A stretch of 64,000 bases of DNA from Ascidiimonas sp046199005 (lineage in GTDB: Bacteria > Bacteroidota > Bacteroidia > Flavobacteriales > Flavobacteriaceae). Where the stretch lies: assembly GCA_046199005.1 (NCBI GenBank), contig CP176050.1, forward strand, positions 2,356,001 through 2,420,000. Direction: 5' to 3'. The translations under genes were made by a program, and so were the position numbers. Positions 54,634 to 63,228 of the stretch are shown here, one piece after another. The notes beneath the pieces were generated by a model. That model had not been told where the DNA came from. It saw only the letters and a list, made by a program, of their open reading frames with translations, and ran no database searches. The stretch's first letter is position 1. Every line of letters starts with the position of its first letter.

Positions 54634-55125
54634 TTAACTTCCGGTATATAGCAGATGATCTGTTAACGTAAACTCAATACTTCGATCGTCTTTTATTTCA
54701 TATTTAAATAAAAGTTCTCCCCAGAATTTACCGTCACTAAAATCTGCGATGATCCATTTATGATTTAGTATTTTAATCTTGTTAATATGCATGGTGCCTT
54801 CCATCCCGGCATAGGGCACTAACGGATTATCTTTACCTGCTCGATTTGTCGATATTAGTTGATCTGAAATATAGCCAGGTAGATCGTCAATATTTAAATG
54901 ATCGTAATAAGAAAGTGCATCATCATTATTGGCTAATGCAAAATATTGAAGATCGAGATTGTCAAATAAAAGTTGTTGTGTAGAGTCTTGAAGCTTCTCG
55001 ACCTTGGTCTGCAGTCTGTTCACTTTAGCATCCTGTGCTTTAACATAATTTCTGGAATTCGTCCATTGAAAAAGAATGATCAGTAAAGCAAATAAAAACA
55101 GGTAAAGAAAAAGGCGTGATTTCAT
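54634..55125 (-). CDS. membrane-anchored coiled-coil protein
   Basis: This 163-residue protein has an N-terminal hydrophobic helix (residues 5-21), a short coiled coil (about 30-60; V-N-R-L-Q-T-K-V-E-K-L-Q) and a small beta-type domain. No known family is recognised. It is 6 bases downstream of the PhnP-like gene and probably co-transcribed with it. Confidence 0.72.
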   Translation of the reverse strand: MKSRLFLYLFLFALLIILFQWTNSRNYVKAQDAKVNRLQTKVEKLQDSTQQLLFDNLDLQYFALANNDDALSYYDHLNIDDLPGYISDQLISTNRAGKDNPLVPYAGMEGTMHINKIKILNHKWIIADFSDGKFWGELLFKYEIKDDRSIEFTLTDHLLYTGS

Positions 55126-55131
55126 AGAATA

Positions 55132-55899
55132 TCAATTAATTTGAATAGTAAGATTATCGTAAGCAAGAAATACCCCTTTGGGCAAAGCTTTTTGTACCTC
55201 TTCATGAAAGCCCAATAAATGACTAATGTGTGTAAAATAGGCACGTTTGGGCTGAACTTGTTTAACAAAGTCAAGAGCTTCTTCTAAATTAAAATGAGAA
55301 TGATGTGGTTCTATTCGTAGCGCATTTACCACTAAGACGTCTAGATCTTTTAATTTACGCATTTCTTCTCTTGCTACGGTTTTAACATCGGTAAGATATG
55401 CAAATCTGTTAAATCTAAATCCGAAAACCTGCAAATGGTTATGCATAAGGTTGACAGGGACCACATGTATATCTCCTAGCTTAAATGGATGATCATTATA
55501 AACAGGAATTTCTTTAACCGCTGGTGCACCGGGATATCTGTTTTCCTTTGCAAAAATGTAATTGAATCGTATTTTCAACTGTTCTAAGACGCGTTCATGC
55601 GCATAAATAGGAATATCACCCTGTCTGAAAAAAAACGGCCGTATATCATCAAGACCCGCTGTATGATCTGCATGTTCATGCGTAAATAAAACACCGTCTA
55701 TTTTACGAACCTGAGCTGCAAGCATCTGTTGTCGAAAGTCTGGCCCGCAATCGATTACATAGGTGAAGTCATCCCATTCTATCAACACCGATACTCTTAA
55801 TCTTTTGTCTTTAGGATCTTCGCTTAAACATACGGGATGGGTACTTCCGATAATTGGAATTCCCTGCGAAGTTCCGGTTCCCAAGAATGTAACTTTCAA
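55132..55899 (-). CDS. PhnP-like metallo-beta-lactamase-fold hydrolase
   Basis: This 255-residue protein has the MBL motif H-x-H-x-D-H (His74, His76, Asp78, His79) in F-T-H-E-H-A-D-H. Early L-G-T-G-T-S-Q-G-I-P (7-16) and V-I-D-C-G-P-D-F-R (48-56) are typical of PhnP-type phosphodiesterases. The substrate could be a cyclic phosphodiester, but this is not shown. A -7 box lies at 55914-55921. Confidence 0.9.
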   Translation of the reverse strand: MKVTFLGTGTSQGIPIIGSTHPVCLSEDPKDKRLRVSVLIEWDDFTYVIDCGPDFRQQMLAAQVRKIDGVLFTHEHADHTAGLDDIRPFFFRQGDIPIYAHERVLEQLKIRFNYIFAKENRYPGAPAVKEIPVYNDHPFKLGDIHVVPVNLMHNHLQVFGFRFNRFAYLTDVKTVAREEMRKLKDLDVLVVNALRIEPHHSHFNLEEALDFVKQVQPKRAYFTHISHLLGFHEEVQKALPKGVFLAYDNLTIQIN

Positions 55900-55913
55900 G
55901 CTAATTATTTTTC

Positions 55914-55921
55914 CAAATTTA
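55914..55921 (-). promoter_or_regulatory. Bacteroidota -7 box of the PhnP-like gene
   Basis: The minus strand reads TAAATTTG, 14 bases from the start codon. Confidence 0.45.
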
Positions 55922-55955
55922 TAATTAATTTAGCGATTTCGTCCATGAATCTTAT

Positions 55956-55963
55956 TAACTTTG
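55956..55963 (+). promoter_or_regulatory. Bacteroidota -7 box of the conserved unknown gene
   Basis: TAACTTTG matches TAnnTTTG, 21 bases upstream of the start codon at 55985. Confidence 0.5.
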
Positions 55964-55984
55964 CTATAACCAATATTTTATTCT

Positions 55985-57445
55985 ATGGCGACTGTTTTAT
56001 CCGGTGATAAAGAGTTTGAAAATATTCCCTCTATTCAAGCCAAAGCACTTCGAATAAATCTTAACGAAAATATTTATGGCACTTTTGCTGAAATTGGAGC
56101 TGGACAGGAAGTAGCAAGGCACTTTTTTCGCTCTGGTGGTGCCTCCGGCACGATCGCAAAAACAATGAGCGCTTATGATAAGGAGTTCAGCGATGCGATT
56201 TATGGAATTGAAGATGATAAACGTTATGTCACGGAAGCACGATGTAAAAAAATGCTTTCGCACGAAATGCGTTTGATCGAAGAAAGAATTCCAAGAGAAA
56301 AGCACCCCAATAAACTATTCTTTAGTTATGCGAATACAGTGGCCACCATTGATTTTGCAAAAAAATACAAAGGTCATGGTTGGATGGGAATTCGTTTTCA
56401 GGTTGCACCAGGTGAAGAATACAATGAAATCGTGCTTCATTTTAGATTTCAACAAAACGAGGCTAGGTTGCAACAGGAAACACTCGGAATCATGGGCGTA
56501 AATCTTATTTATGGAGCCTACTATAAATTTGAGCATCCCAAAAAAATTCTAAGGTACTTATACGACCATATCGATAAAGATACCATTGAAATAGACACGA
56601 TTAACTTTTCAGGACCCCGTTTTGCCAATGTAGATAACAGATTGATGAGTCTGCAACTGGTTAAAAACGGAATGACGGAAGCGGTCATGTTTGGTCCGGA
56701 TGGTAATAATATTCTGCCAGCAAGAATTTTATACAAGAAAAATATTCTCACACTTCGCGGAAGCTTCCGGCCTGTGACAAAAGTGAATATGGATATGTAT
56801 AAAAAATCTTATGAGATTTTTATACGAGAAAATAAAGTAGAAGAAGATAAGACCGTGGTCGTTTTTGAAATCACTTTATCAAACCTGAAAGCTGAAGGAG
56901 AGATAGATGAGGAAGACTTCATGGAAAGGGCCGAACTGCTTTGCTCTCTTGGGCAAACAGTGATGATCTCAAATTTCAAAGAATATTATAAGGTAGTCGA
57001 ATATTTCTCAAATTACACGAAGGAACGTCTTGGACTCACTATGGGAGTAAACAATCTCATCGAGATTTTTGACGAAAAATACTATCGACACATAAGTGGT
57101 GGGATTCTTGAAGCTTTTGGTAAATTGTTCTATAAAGATCTGAAAGTATACCTCTATCCAATGAAGGATCCGGAAAGCGGACAGTTGATTACCAGCAACA
57201 ATTTGAAGGTACATCCTCGAATGAAAGAATTATACAAGTTCTTTAAGTACAATGGTAAGTTGGTTGATATTTTTGATTATGATCCGAATATCCTGCATAT
57301 CTTTTCAAGAGATGTGCTTAACCGAATTTCTAAAGGAGATAGTTCATGGGAAGACATGCTTCCAGAAGGTATAGCAGAGCTCATTAAAGAAAAAGAACTT
57401 TTTGGGTATGAACCCCAAACACAAGAAGAGAAAGTTGAAAAATAA
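55985..57445 (+). CDS. conserved protein of unknown function, 486 residues
   Basis: This soluble protein has no signal peptide and no helix long enough to span a membrane. Segments such as E-I-G-A-G-Q-E-V-A-R-H-F-F-R-S-G-G-A-S-G-T-I (near 36-57) and F-S-Y-A-N-T-V (about 110-116) look conserved. Related sequences occur in other bacteria and have been given inconsistent names, so I assign none. It is divergent from the PhnP-like gene and followed by a strong terminator. Confidence 0.82.
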   Translation: MATVLSGDKEFENIPSIQAKALRINLNENIYGTFAEIGAGQEVARHFFRSGGASGTIAKTMSAYDKEFSDAIYGIEDDKRYVTEARCKKMLSHEMRLIEERIPREKHPNKLFFSYANTVATIDFAKKYKGHGWMGIRFQVAPGEEYNEIVLHFRFQQNEARLQQETLGIMGVNLIYGAYYKFEHPKKILRYLYDHIDKDTIEIDTINFSGPRFANVDNRLMSLQLVKNGMTEAVMFGPDGNNILPARILYKKNILTLRGSFRPVTKVNMDMYKKSYEIFIRENKVEEDKTVVVFEITLSNLKAEGEIDEEDFMERAELLCSLGQTVMISNFKEYYKVVEYFSNYTKERLGLTMGVNNLIEIFDEKYYRHISGGILEAFGKLFYKDLKVYLYPMKDPESGQLITSNNLKVHPRMKELYKFFKYNGKLVDIFDYDPNILHIFSRDVLNRISKGDSSWEDMLPEGIAELIKEKELFGYEPQTQEEKVEK

Positions 57446-57447
57446 AA

Positions 57448-57470
57448 AAGCCCCGAGTTCGGGGCTTTTT
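57448..57470. terminator. bidirectional intrinsic terminator
   Basis: A stem AAGCCCCGA with TCGGGGCTT, flanked by A and T runs, sits between the convergent 486-residue protein gene and bcp and can serve both strands. Confidence 0.9.
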
Positions 57471-57935
57471 TTATATCAGTTCTAAAACCTGAGCAGCGTG
57501 GTCTTTTGTTTTTACTTTTTCAATAACATGAGATACTACGCCATTTTCATCTACCAAAAAGGTCATGCGATGAATTCCGTCGTACTCTTTACCCATAAAT
57601 TTCTTTGGGCCCCAAACGCCAAAAGCATTTATCACTTCTTTTTCTTCATCCGCTAACAAAGTAAAAGGGAATTCATACTTATCTTTAAAATTAGCTTGCT
57701 TCTTAGAAGAATCGGCACTTACTCCGAGAAGTTCATAGCCTTTCGCCTGAAGTTCTGCATAATTATCCCTTAGATTACATGCTTCTGCAGTACAACCGGG
57801 CGTATTAGCCTTTGGATAGAAAAATACCACCAGCTTTTTACCTTTATAATCTGCTAAGGATACCGTATTTCCGTTCTCATCCGGAGCACTAAATTCTGGG
57901 ACCTTATCCCCCACTTTCAATGTATTCATAGTCAA
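57471..57935 (-). CDS. bcp: thioredoxin-dependent peroxiredoxin Bcp
   Basis: This 154-residue peroxiredoxin has the peroxidatic Cys48 and resolving Cys53 in N-T-P-G-C-T-A-E-A-C-N-L-R. This is the classical BCP/PrxQ arrangement, and it removes H2O2 and organic peroxides. No signal peptide. The neighbouring divergent gene is nth, with a 38-base spacer. Two in-frame ATGs occur (57935 and 57929), and the shorter form is possible. Confidence 0.94.
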   Translation of the reverse strand: MTMNTLKVGDKVPEFSAPDENGNTVSLADYKGKKLVVFFYPKANTPGCTAEACNLRDNYAELQAKGYELLGVSADSSKKQANFKDKYEFPFTLLADEEKEVINAFGVWGPKKFMGKEYDGIHRMTFLVDENGVVSHVIEKVKTKDHAAQVLELI

Positions 57936-57973
57936 TTTTTAATTTGATTATTTTTGTTTAAAAATACACAAAA

Positions 57974-58636
57974 ATGACCAAAGCCGAAAAGGTGACTTTC
58001 GCAATCGAAAATCTTGAAAAAATATATCCTAGAATACCAATACCCTTAGATCATAAAGATCCTTATACCTTGTTGATTGCGGTATTGATGTCTGCTCAGA
58101 GTACAGATGTACGTGTCAATCAAATTACGCCTCTTCTTTTTGAAAGAGCAGACAATCCTTATGCAATGATCAAACTGTCTCAGGAAGAAATTCGGGAGAT
58201 CATCAAACCTGTGGGCCTTTCGCCTATGAAATCAAAAGGTATCTATGAATTATCTCACATACTGATAGATAAATATAATGGACAGGTTCCGGCAGATTTT
58301 GAAGCCCTGGAGTCGCTTCCAGCTGTAGGGCATAAAACGGCGAGTGTAGTAATGTCTCAAGCTTTTGGGGTTCCTGCATTTCCCGTGGACACTCATATTC
58401 ACAGACTCATGTATCGATGGGGATTCTCGAATGGAAAAAATGTAGTTCAGACCGAAAAAGATGCCAAACGATTATTTCCAAAAGAAAAGTGGAACAACCT
58501 TCATCTACAGATCATATGGTACGGAAGAGAATACTCTCCTGCCCGAGGATGGGATCTAGACAAGGATGTAATTACCAAAACGATAGGAAGAAAATCGGTA
58601 ATTAATGAGTATTACAAAATTAAAAAAGCCCGCTAG
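57974..58636 (+). CDS. nth: endonuclease III without the iron-sulfur cluster
   Basis: This DNA glycosylase/lyase removes oxidised pyrimidines. The 220-residue protein has the helix-hairpin-helix L-P-A-V-G-H-K-T-A (115-123), the catalytic Lys121 and Asp139 in V-D-T-H. It has no cysteine at all. The C-terminal region where E. coli Nth has four cysteines for a 4Fe-4S cluster reads W-Y-G-R-E-Y-S-P-A-R-G-W-D. The cluster is therefore absent, and the catalytic residues are kept. It shares a divergent spacer with bcp. Confidence 0.92.
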   Translation: MTKAEKVTFAIENLEKIYPRIPIPLDHKDPYTLLIAVLMSAQSTDVRVNQITPLLFERADNPYAMIKLSQEEIREIIKPVGLSPMKSKGIYELSHILIDKYNGQVPADFEALESLPAVGHKTASVVMSQAFGVPAFPVDTHIHRLMYRWGFSNGKNVVQTEKDAKRLFPKEKWNNLHLQIIWYGREYSPARGWDLDKDVITKTIGRKSVINEYYKIKKAR

Positions 58637-58648
58637 CTGGCGGGCTTT
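58623..58648 (-). terminator. intrinsic terminator of the sigma-peptide transcript
   Basis: A 9-bp GC-rich stem (AAGCCCGC with GCGGGCTT, about 58625-58648) is followed on the minus strand by a T run. It overlaps the nth stop codon and lies 9 bases past the 47-residue peptide gene. Confidence 0.85.
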
Positions 58649-58656
58649 AACAAAGT

Positions 58657-58800
58657 TTAGTTGAGAAGTGCGTCGAACTTCATCGTTTTGTAATTAATAA
58701 CACTTAAAGCCTTTGAATAATTTAATAAAAATTCAACGGTTTCTTTTTTGGGTCTCAAGTTTTTCATCTCTGATGAACGCTCAGTGTAAAGTTTTGCCAT
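58657..58800 (-). CDS. small soluble peptide, 47 residues
   Basis: This short frame lies between the sigma factor stop (55 bases upstream on the minus strand) and a terminator. The peptide has charged residues (K-L-Y-T-E-R-S-S-E-M-K-N-L-R-P-K-K-E), then an amphipathic stretch F-L-L-N-Y-S-K-A-L-S-V-I, and ends in F-D-A-L-L-N. I recall near-identical short proteins next to this sigma factor in other flavobacteria. The position suggests a possible partner of the sigma factor. No function is known. Confidence 0.7.
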   Translation of the reverse strand: MAKLYTERSSEMKNLRPKKETVEFLLNYSKALSVINYKTMKFDALLN

Positions 58801-58855
58801 ATGTATGATTTTAATTCATACACTAATAACGAAACAAATTACTGTTTATTGTTCA

Positions 58856-59437
58856 TCAGTTAGTTAAAACAATATTATGCTTCTCTATGATCTTTCTCAA
58901 GTTTATAATTGCATATCTCATTCTGCCCAACGCCGTGTTTATACTAACGCCTGTACTCTCTGAGATTTCCTTGAAACTCATGTCTTTGTACATACGCATT
59001 TTAAGTACTTCTTTTTGGTCTTCAGGAAGTTCATCAATTAACTTTCTGAGATCATTAACAACTTGGTCTTTAATAAGTTGTTTCTCGGCGTTTAGAGATG
59101 AATCTCCAATCATACTGAAGATGTTAAAATCGTCGTTGCCTTCAAACTTTGGCATTCGCGTATTTTTTCTGAAGTAGTCAATTACCAAGTTATGCGCTAT
59201 ACGCATTACCCAAGGTAAAAACTTACCTTCTTCATTATAGGCTCCTCTTTTAAGGGTTTTAATCACCTTAATAAAGGTATCCTGAAAAATGTCTTCCGCT
59301 ACATCGCGGTCATACACTTTGGAGAAAATAAAACTGTAAATTCTTTGTGAATGTCTGTTGATTAGAATTTCTAAAGAAGATTCTTCACCTTTTAAATAGC
59401 GTTCAATAAGTACTGAGTCATTGACAAGTTGATCCAT
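58856..59437 (-). CDS. ECF-like RNA polymerase sigma factor
   Basis: This 193-residue protein has sigma region 2 (residues 20-95; Y-S-F-I-F-S-K-V, E-D-I-F-Q-D-T-F-I-K-V and F-L-P-W-V-M-R-I-A-H-N-L-V-I-D-Y-F-R-K) and region 4 (about 130-185; L-P-E-D-Q-K-E-V-L-K-M-R and G-V-S-I-N-T-A-L-G-R-M-R-Y-A). It has the length of an ECF sigma factor. No anti-sigma gene is adjacent. A 12-bp inverted repeat in its leader ends just before the start codon (59440-59521) and may hide the translation start. Regulon unknown. Confidence 0.92.
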   Translation of the reverse strand: MDQLVNDSVLIERYLKGEESSLEILINRHSQRIYSFIFSKVYDRDVAEDIFQDTFIKVIKTLKRGAYNEEGKFLPWVMRIAHNLVIDYFRKNTRMPKFEGNDDFNIFSMIGDSSLNAEKQLIKDQVVNDLRKLIDELPEDQKEVLKMRMYKDMSFKEISESTGVSINTALGRMRYAIINLRKIIEKHNIVLTN

Positions 59438-59439
59438 AC

Positions 59440-59521
59440 AAAATTACTTTTAGGTTCGATTTGGTTGTTTCGGCTTTTACACCGAAGTGGGTTAAATAGT
59501 TAAATCTTAAAAAGTAATTTT
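59440..59521 (-). promoter_or_regulatory. structured leader of the sigma factor mRNA
   Basis: On the minus strand, AAAATTACTTTT (59510-59521) pairs perfectly with AAAAGTAATTTT (59440-59451), a 12-bp stem that ends two bases before the ATG at 59437. Between the arms is a second hairpin, TTCGG with CCGAA (59469-59486). The leader may sequester the ribosome site and could sense temperature or another signal. Confidence 0.6.
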
Positions 59522-59558
59522 AAATGTATAGGCGTCTAAAATTTAGGTGCAACGAGTT

Positions 59559-59566
59559 CAAATATA
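59559..59566 (-). promoter_or_regulatory. Bacteroidota -7 box of the sigma factor gene
   Basis: The minus strand reads TATATTTG. A start here would give a leader of about 115 bases that contains the whole hairpin. Confidence 0.55.
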
Positions 59567-59657
59567 ATATTATTACATAAATAAATACAAATTTTTGTTA
59601 TTATTTTTTCAATCAATTCTTTTCGGGTACTAATTTTAGCAGCAAAACACTTATTAG

Positions 59658-59665
59658 TATCTTTG
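59658..59665 (+). promoter_or_regulatory. Bacteroidota -7 box of uvrA
   Basis: TATCTTTG matches TAnnTTTG, 17 bases before the uvrA start codon. Confidence 0.55.
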
Positions 59666-59682
59666 TGGTTTCTTAATTTGCT

Positions 59683-62481
59683 ATGAACGATATTTCACTT
59701 CTTGACCCTAAGGAAAATATACTTATTAAGGGGGCTCGCCTTCACAATTTAAAAAATATAGAGGTGGCCATACCTCGCAATAAACTAGTGGTTATTACCG
59801 GACTTTCAGGGTCTGGTAAGTCAAGTCTGGCGTTCGATACTCTTTACGCAGAAGGTCAACGGCGTTATGTAGAAAGTCTGTCATCGTATGCGCGTCAGTT
59901 TTTAGGAAGACTTGATAAACCCAAGGTAGATTATATAAAAGGAATCGCACCAGCAATCGCTATTGAACAAAAAGTGAATTCTACCAATCCGCGATCTACT
60001 GTAGGAACGACTACCGAAATCTATGATTATCTCAAGCTATTATTTGCAAGAATTGGTCGTACCTATTCTCCAATTTCCGGAGAAGAGGTGAAAAAACATA
60101 CGGTTTCTGATGTAATAGACTTCGTGAGCTCGTTCCCTGAACGAACCAAGCTGTTGTTGTTAGCTCCTGTTCATATACCGGAAAATAGAGATACCCTCAA
60201 AATGCTAAAAATACTTTCTCAACAAGGATATGCGCGTATTAAATATAAAGGTGACGTACTACGAATTGATGAGATCACCAAAGAAATAAGTGAAGATTTT
60301 CATCTGGTGGTCGATCGTATAATTGTAGCAGATAACGAGGATTTCAGAAATCGTTTAGCCGATGCAGTAGATTCTGCTTTCTTTGAAGGAAAGGGTACTT
60401 GTATCATAGAAGCTCTTGAATCTGGCGAGGAAACTTCCTTTAGTAATAAATTTGAGCTCGATGGAATGCAGTTTCTGGAGCCCAATGTTCATCTTTTTAG
60501 TTTTAATAATCCGTACGGTGCTTGTCCTAAATGTGAAGGTTACGGCGATGTTATCGGGATAGATCCTGATCTTGTTATACCTAATACCGCTCTTTCTGTT
60601 TATGAAAATGCAATTTTTCCCTGGAGAGGCGATAGCATGAGTTGGTATCGTGATCAGCTGGTGAATAGTGCTTACAAATTCGATTTCCCTATTCACAAAC
60701 CCTGGTTCGAACTAACCGAAGAACAAAAGCAATTGGTCTGGGATGGAAATTCTTATTTTGATGGTCTGAATGATTTCTTTTCTTTTCTGGAAGAAAAAAG
60801 TTATAAAATTCAAAATCGGGTAATGTTATCAAGATATCGGGGCAAAACCCGATGTGATGTTTGCAAAGGAAAAAGACTAAGACCAGAAGCGAATTACGTG
60901 AAGATAAATGGAAAAACCATCACAGACCTGGTAGAACTACCATTGGTTAAACTAAAAAAGTTTTTTCAGGAATTAAAGGTTAATGAGCATGATACGAAGA
61001 TTGCTTCCAGACTTTTAAAAGAGATCAACAATAGGCTTCTTTTTCTTTCGAATGTAGGGTTGGAGTATCTTACATTAAACCGAAAATCCAACACGCTTTC
61101 AGGAGGAGAATCTCAGCGCATAAATCTTGCTACGTCACTAGGAAGTAGTCTGGTTGGGTCCATGTACATCCTTGATGAGCCCAGTATAGGTCTTCATCCG
61201 AAGGATACTGAGAAATTGATCACCGTATTAAAATCTCTAAGAGACCTGGGAAATACTGTAATTGTAGTTGAACATGATGAAGATATCATGAAGGCTGCGG
61301 ATGAGATCATAGATATTGGTCCGGAGGCAGGAACTCATGGGGGGCAATTGGTAGCGCAGGGAAGCTTTACAAATTTGTTGCTTGAAGACACGTTAACCGC
61401 AAAATATCTAAGTGGAAGGATGGAAATTGAAGTTCCGGTTAAAAGAAGAACTTCCAGGAATTTTATACGTATCGTTGGTGCACGTGAAAATAACTTAAAA
61501 AATATTACCGCCACCTTTCCTCTAAATCAGCTTACAGTCGTAACCGGTGTTTCCGGAAGCGGTAAAAGTACGCTGATTAAAAAAATATTATATCCTGCCA
61601 TACTCAAAGAGACTGGAGGATATGGTCAAAAAGCAGGTCAATTTACAGCAATCGAAGGAAAATTTTCTGAGTTGGCGCACGTCGAGTTCGTTGATCAAAA
61701 TCCGATCGGAAGATCTTCGCGCTCTAATCCTATTACCTATATTAAAGCATATGATGACATAAGAAGTCTGTTTGCTTCACAGAAGTTATCAAAAATAAGA
61801 GGATATCAACCAAAACACTTCTCATTTAACGTTGATGGCGGGCGATGTGAAACCTGCAAAGGTGAAGGAGAGGTAACCATAGAAATGCAATTTATGGCAG
61901 ATGTACACCTCGAATGTGAAACCTGTAACGGAAAAAGGTTCAAAAAAGATGTACTCGAGGTCAAATTCGAAGAAAAAAATATCGACGATATTCTTAATAT
62001 GACCGTGGATGATGCTATTGATTTCTTTACAGAACACAAGCAACAAAAAATCATCAATAAAATAAAACCATTGCAAGATGTCGGCCTCGGATACGTTATG
62101 TTAGGACAGTCTTCATCTACCCTATCTGGTGGCGAGGCCCAGCGCATCAAACTCGCTTCTTTTTTAGTGAAGGGTAATACCAAAGAAAAAGCGCTGTTCA
62201 TTTTTGATGAGCCTACCACCGGATTACATTTTCACGATATCAAAAAATTACTAAAATCTTTTGATGCTTTAATCGACAAAGGGCATTCTATTGTGGTTGT
62301 GGAGCACAACATAGACTTAATAAAGTGTGCAGACCATATGATCGATCTCGGACCGGTAGGTGGTGAAAATGGAGGCAGCATTGTTGCAGAAGGCACACCG
62401 GAAGAGGTTGTGACCAATGAGAAGTCGTTTACAGCGCAATATCTTAAAGAAAAACTTAATCCCATTCATTCTACCACTTGA
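59683..62481 (+). CDS. uvrA: excinuclease ABC subunit A
   Basis: UvrA recognises DNA lesions in nucleotide excision repair. The 932-residue protein has the two ABC modules of UvrA. The first Walker A G-L-S-G-S-G-K-S is near residue 40, with a signature L-S-G-G-E-S-Q-R. The second Walker A is G-V-S-G-S-G-K-S, with L-S-G-G-E-A-Q-R. Zinc fingers C-x2-C-K-G-K and C-E-T-C-K-G-E-G are present. The length is normal. uvrB is not in the window. It has its own -7 box and stands alone. Confidence 0.97.
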   Translation: MNDISLLDPKENILIKGARLHNLKNIEVAIPRNKLVVITGLSGSGKSSLAFDTLYAEGQRRYVESLSSYARQFLGRLDKPKVDYIKGIAPAIAIEQKVNSTNPRSTVGTTTEIYDYLKLLFARIGRTYSPISGEEVKKHTVSDVIDFVSSFPERTKLLLLAPVHIPENRDTLKMLKILSQQGYARIKYKGDVLRIDEITKEISEDFHLVVDRIIVADNEDFRNRLADAVDSAFFEGKGTCIIEALESGEETSFSNKFELDGMQFLEPNVHLFSFNNPYGACPKCEGYGDVIGIDPDLVIPNTALSVYENAIFPWRGDSMSWYRDQLVNSAYKFDFPIHKPWFELTEEQKQLVWDGNSYFDGLNDFFSFLEEKSYKIQNRVMLSRYRGKTRCDVCKGKRLRPEANYVKINGKTITDLVELPLVKLKKFFQELKVNEHDTKIASRLLKEINNRLLFLSNVGLEYLTLNRKSNTLSGGESQRINLATSLGSSLVGSMYILDEPSIGLHPKDTEKLITVLKSLRDLGNTVIVVEHDEDIMKAADEIIDIGPEAGTHGGQLVAQGSFTNLLLEDTLTAKYLSGRMEIEVPVKRRTSRNFIRIVGARENNLKNITATFPLNQLTVVTGVSGSGKSTLIKKILYPAILKETGGYGQKAGQFTAIEGKFSELAHVEFVDQNPIGRSSRSNPITYIKAYDDIRSLFASQKLSKIRGYQPKHFSFNVDGGRCETCKGEGEVTIEMQFMADVHLECETCNGKRFKKDVLEVKFEEKNIDDILNMTVDDAIDFFTEHKQQKIINKIKPLQDVGLGYVMLGQSSSTLSGGEAQRIKLASFLVKGNTKEKALFIFDEPTTGLHFHDIKKLLKSFDALIDKGHSIVVVEHNIDLIKCADHMIDLGPVGGENGGSIVAEGTPEEVVTNEKSFTAQYLKEKLNPIHSTT

Positions 62482-62560
62482 GACTAGTACCATTCATCTG
62501 GTTTTGTTAACCAATTTATAAAATACTGATTATCAAATTCTTAAAATGTATTCGTGTTTT

Positions 62561-62576
62561 TGGCACGCTGTTTGAA
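62561..62576 (+). promoter_or_regulatory. sigma-54 type promoter, copy 1
   Basis: TGGCAC-N5-TTGAA at 62561-62576 fits the -24/-12 sigma-54 consensus (TGGCAC-N5-TTGCA). It lies in the spacer after uvrA and 66 bases upstream of the first repeat-protein gene. Confidence 0.65.
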
Positions 62577-62642
62577 CTAGGTATTTCAAAATAGCGAATG
62601 CCGAAAAGCTCAAGAGTAGGCATAACCCAAAATTTGATAATT

Positions 62643-63194
62643 ATGAAAAGAATTCAACTCTTAACAGCGACTTTGTTGCTAACCGGAATCGTAGCCTTTG
62701 CAAATCAGGTGAACACAAGAGTCTTGACAACTAAAGATGGGTTTACAAAGCGCTATCGTCATGCAGAACCTATTAAGTTTGTAGAGCGAGGTGTAAAGTT
62801 CTTTATCTTTCCAAACGGAGAGTTTGACTATACCTTTGTTCGCCCTTTTAATCGACGAAGAGGTAATGGCAATGTTGGTTTTGGAACGCCAGGCGGGAGA
62901 AATGGTTATGTAGTTAACAGACCTTATCGAAGAGCTCATGTAAGATTTGACAGATTCGGTCGGGTTAACAGGGTAGGAAATGTACCCGTAAGATATGATC
63001 AATTTGGTAGAGTCTTTAGAGTAGGTACCGTATTTATGAACTACGGAAGAAGAGGTTTACTCAATCAGGTAGGCGGTCTGGATGTTAGATATAATAAACA
63101 CGGACGAATTATACGAACCTATGGGGATGTACATTTTGATGATGTAAGGTACCGCGATAACAGAAGACAAATACCATATAGAAATACGCGATAA
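62643..63194 (+). CDS. secreted 16-residue repeat protein, copy 1
   Basis: This 183-residue protein starts from the ATG at 62643. An upstream in-frame start at 62598 lies before the signal and is unlikely. It has a signal peptide (about residues 1-20), a shared motif F-V-E-R-G-V-K-F-F-I-F-P-N-G-E-F-D (47-62), a Gly/Arg-rich linker and four 16-residue repeats. The repeats begin at Val100, Val116, Met132 and Val148, and each looks like V-R-Y-D-x-F-G-R-V-x-R-V-G-x-V. The pattern recalls YD repeats. It is very basic. Family unknown. A sigma-54 promoter precedes it. Confidence 0.8.
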   Translation: MKRIQLLTATLLLTGIVAFANQVNTRVLTTKDGFTKRYRHAEPIKFVERGVKFFIFPNGEFDYTFVRPFNRRRGNGNVGFGTPGGRNGYVVNRPYRRAHVRFDRFGRVNRVGNVPVRYDQFGRVFRVGTVFMNYGRRGLLNQVGGLDVRYNKHGRIIRTYGDVHFDDVRYRDNRRQIPYRNTR

Positions 63195-63228
63195 TAGTTA
63201 AAAGATAGATTTTTGGTTGGTTGGTTTG

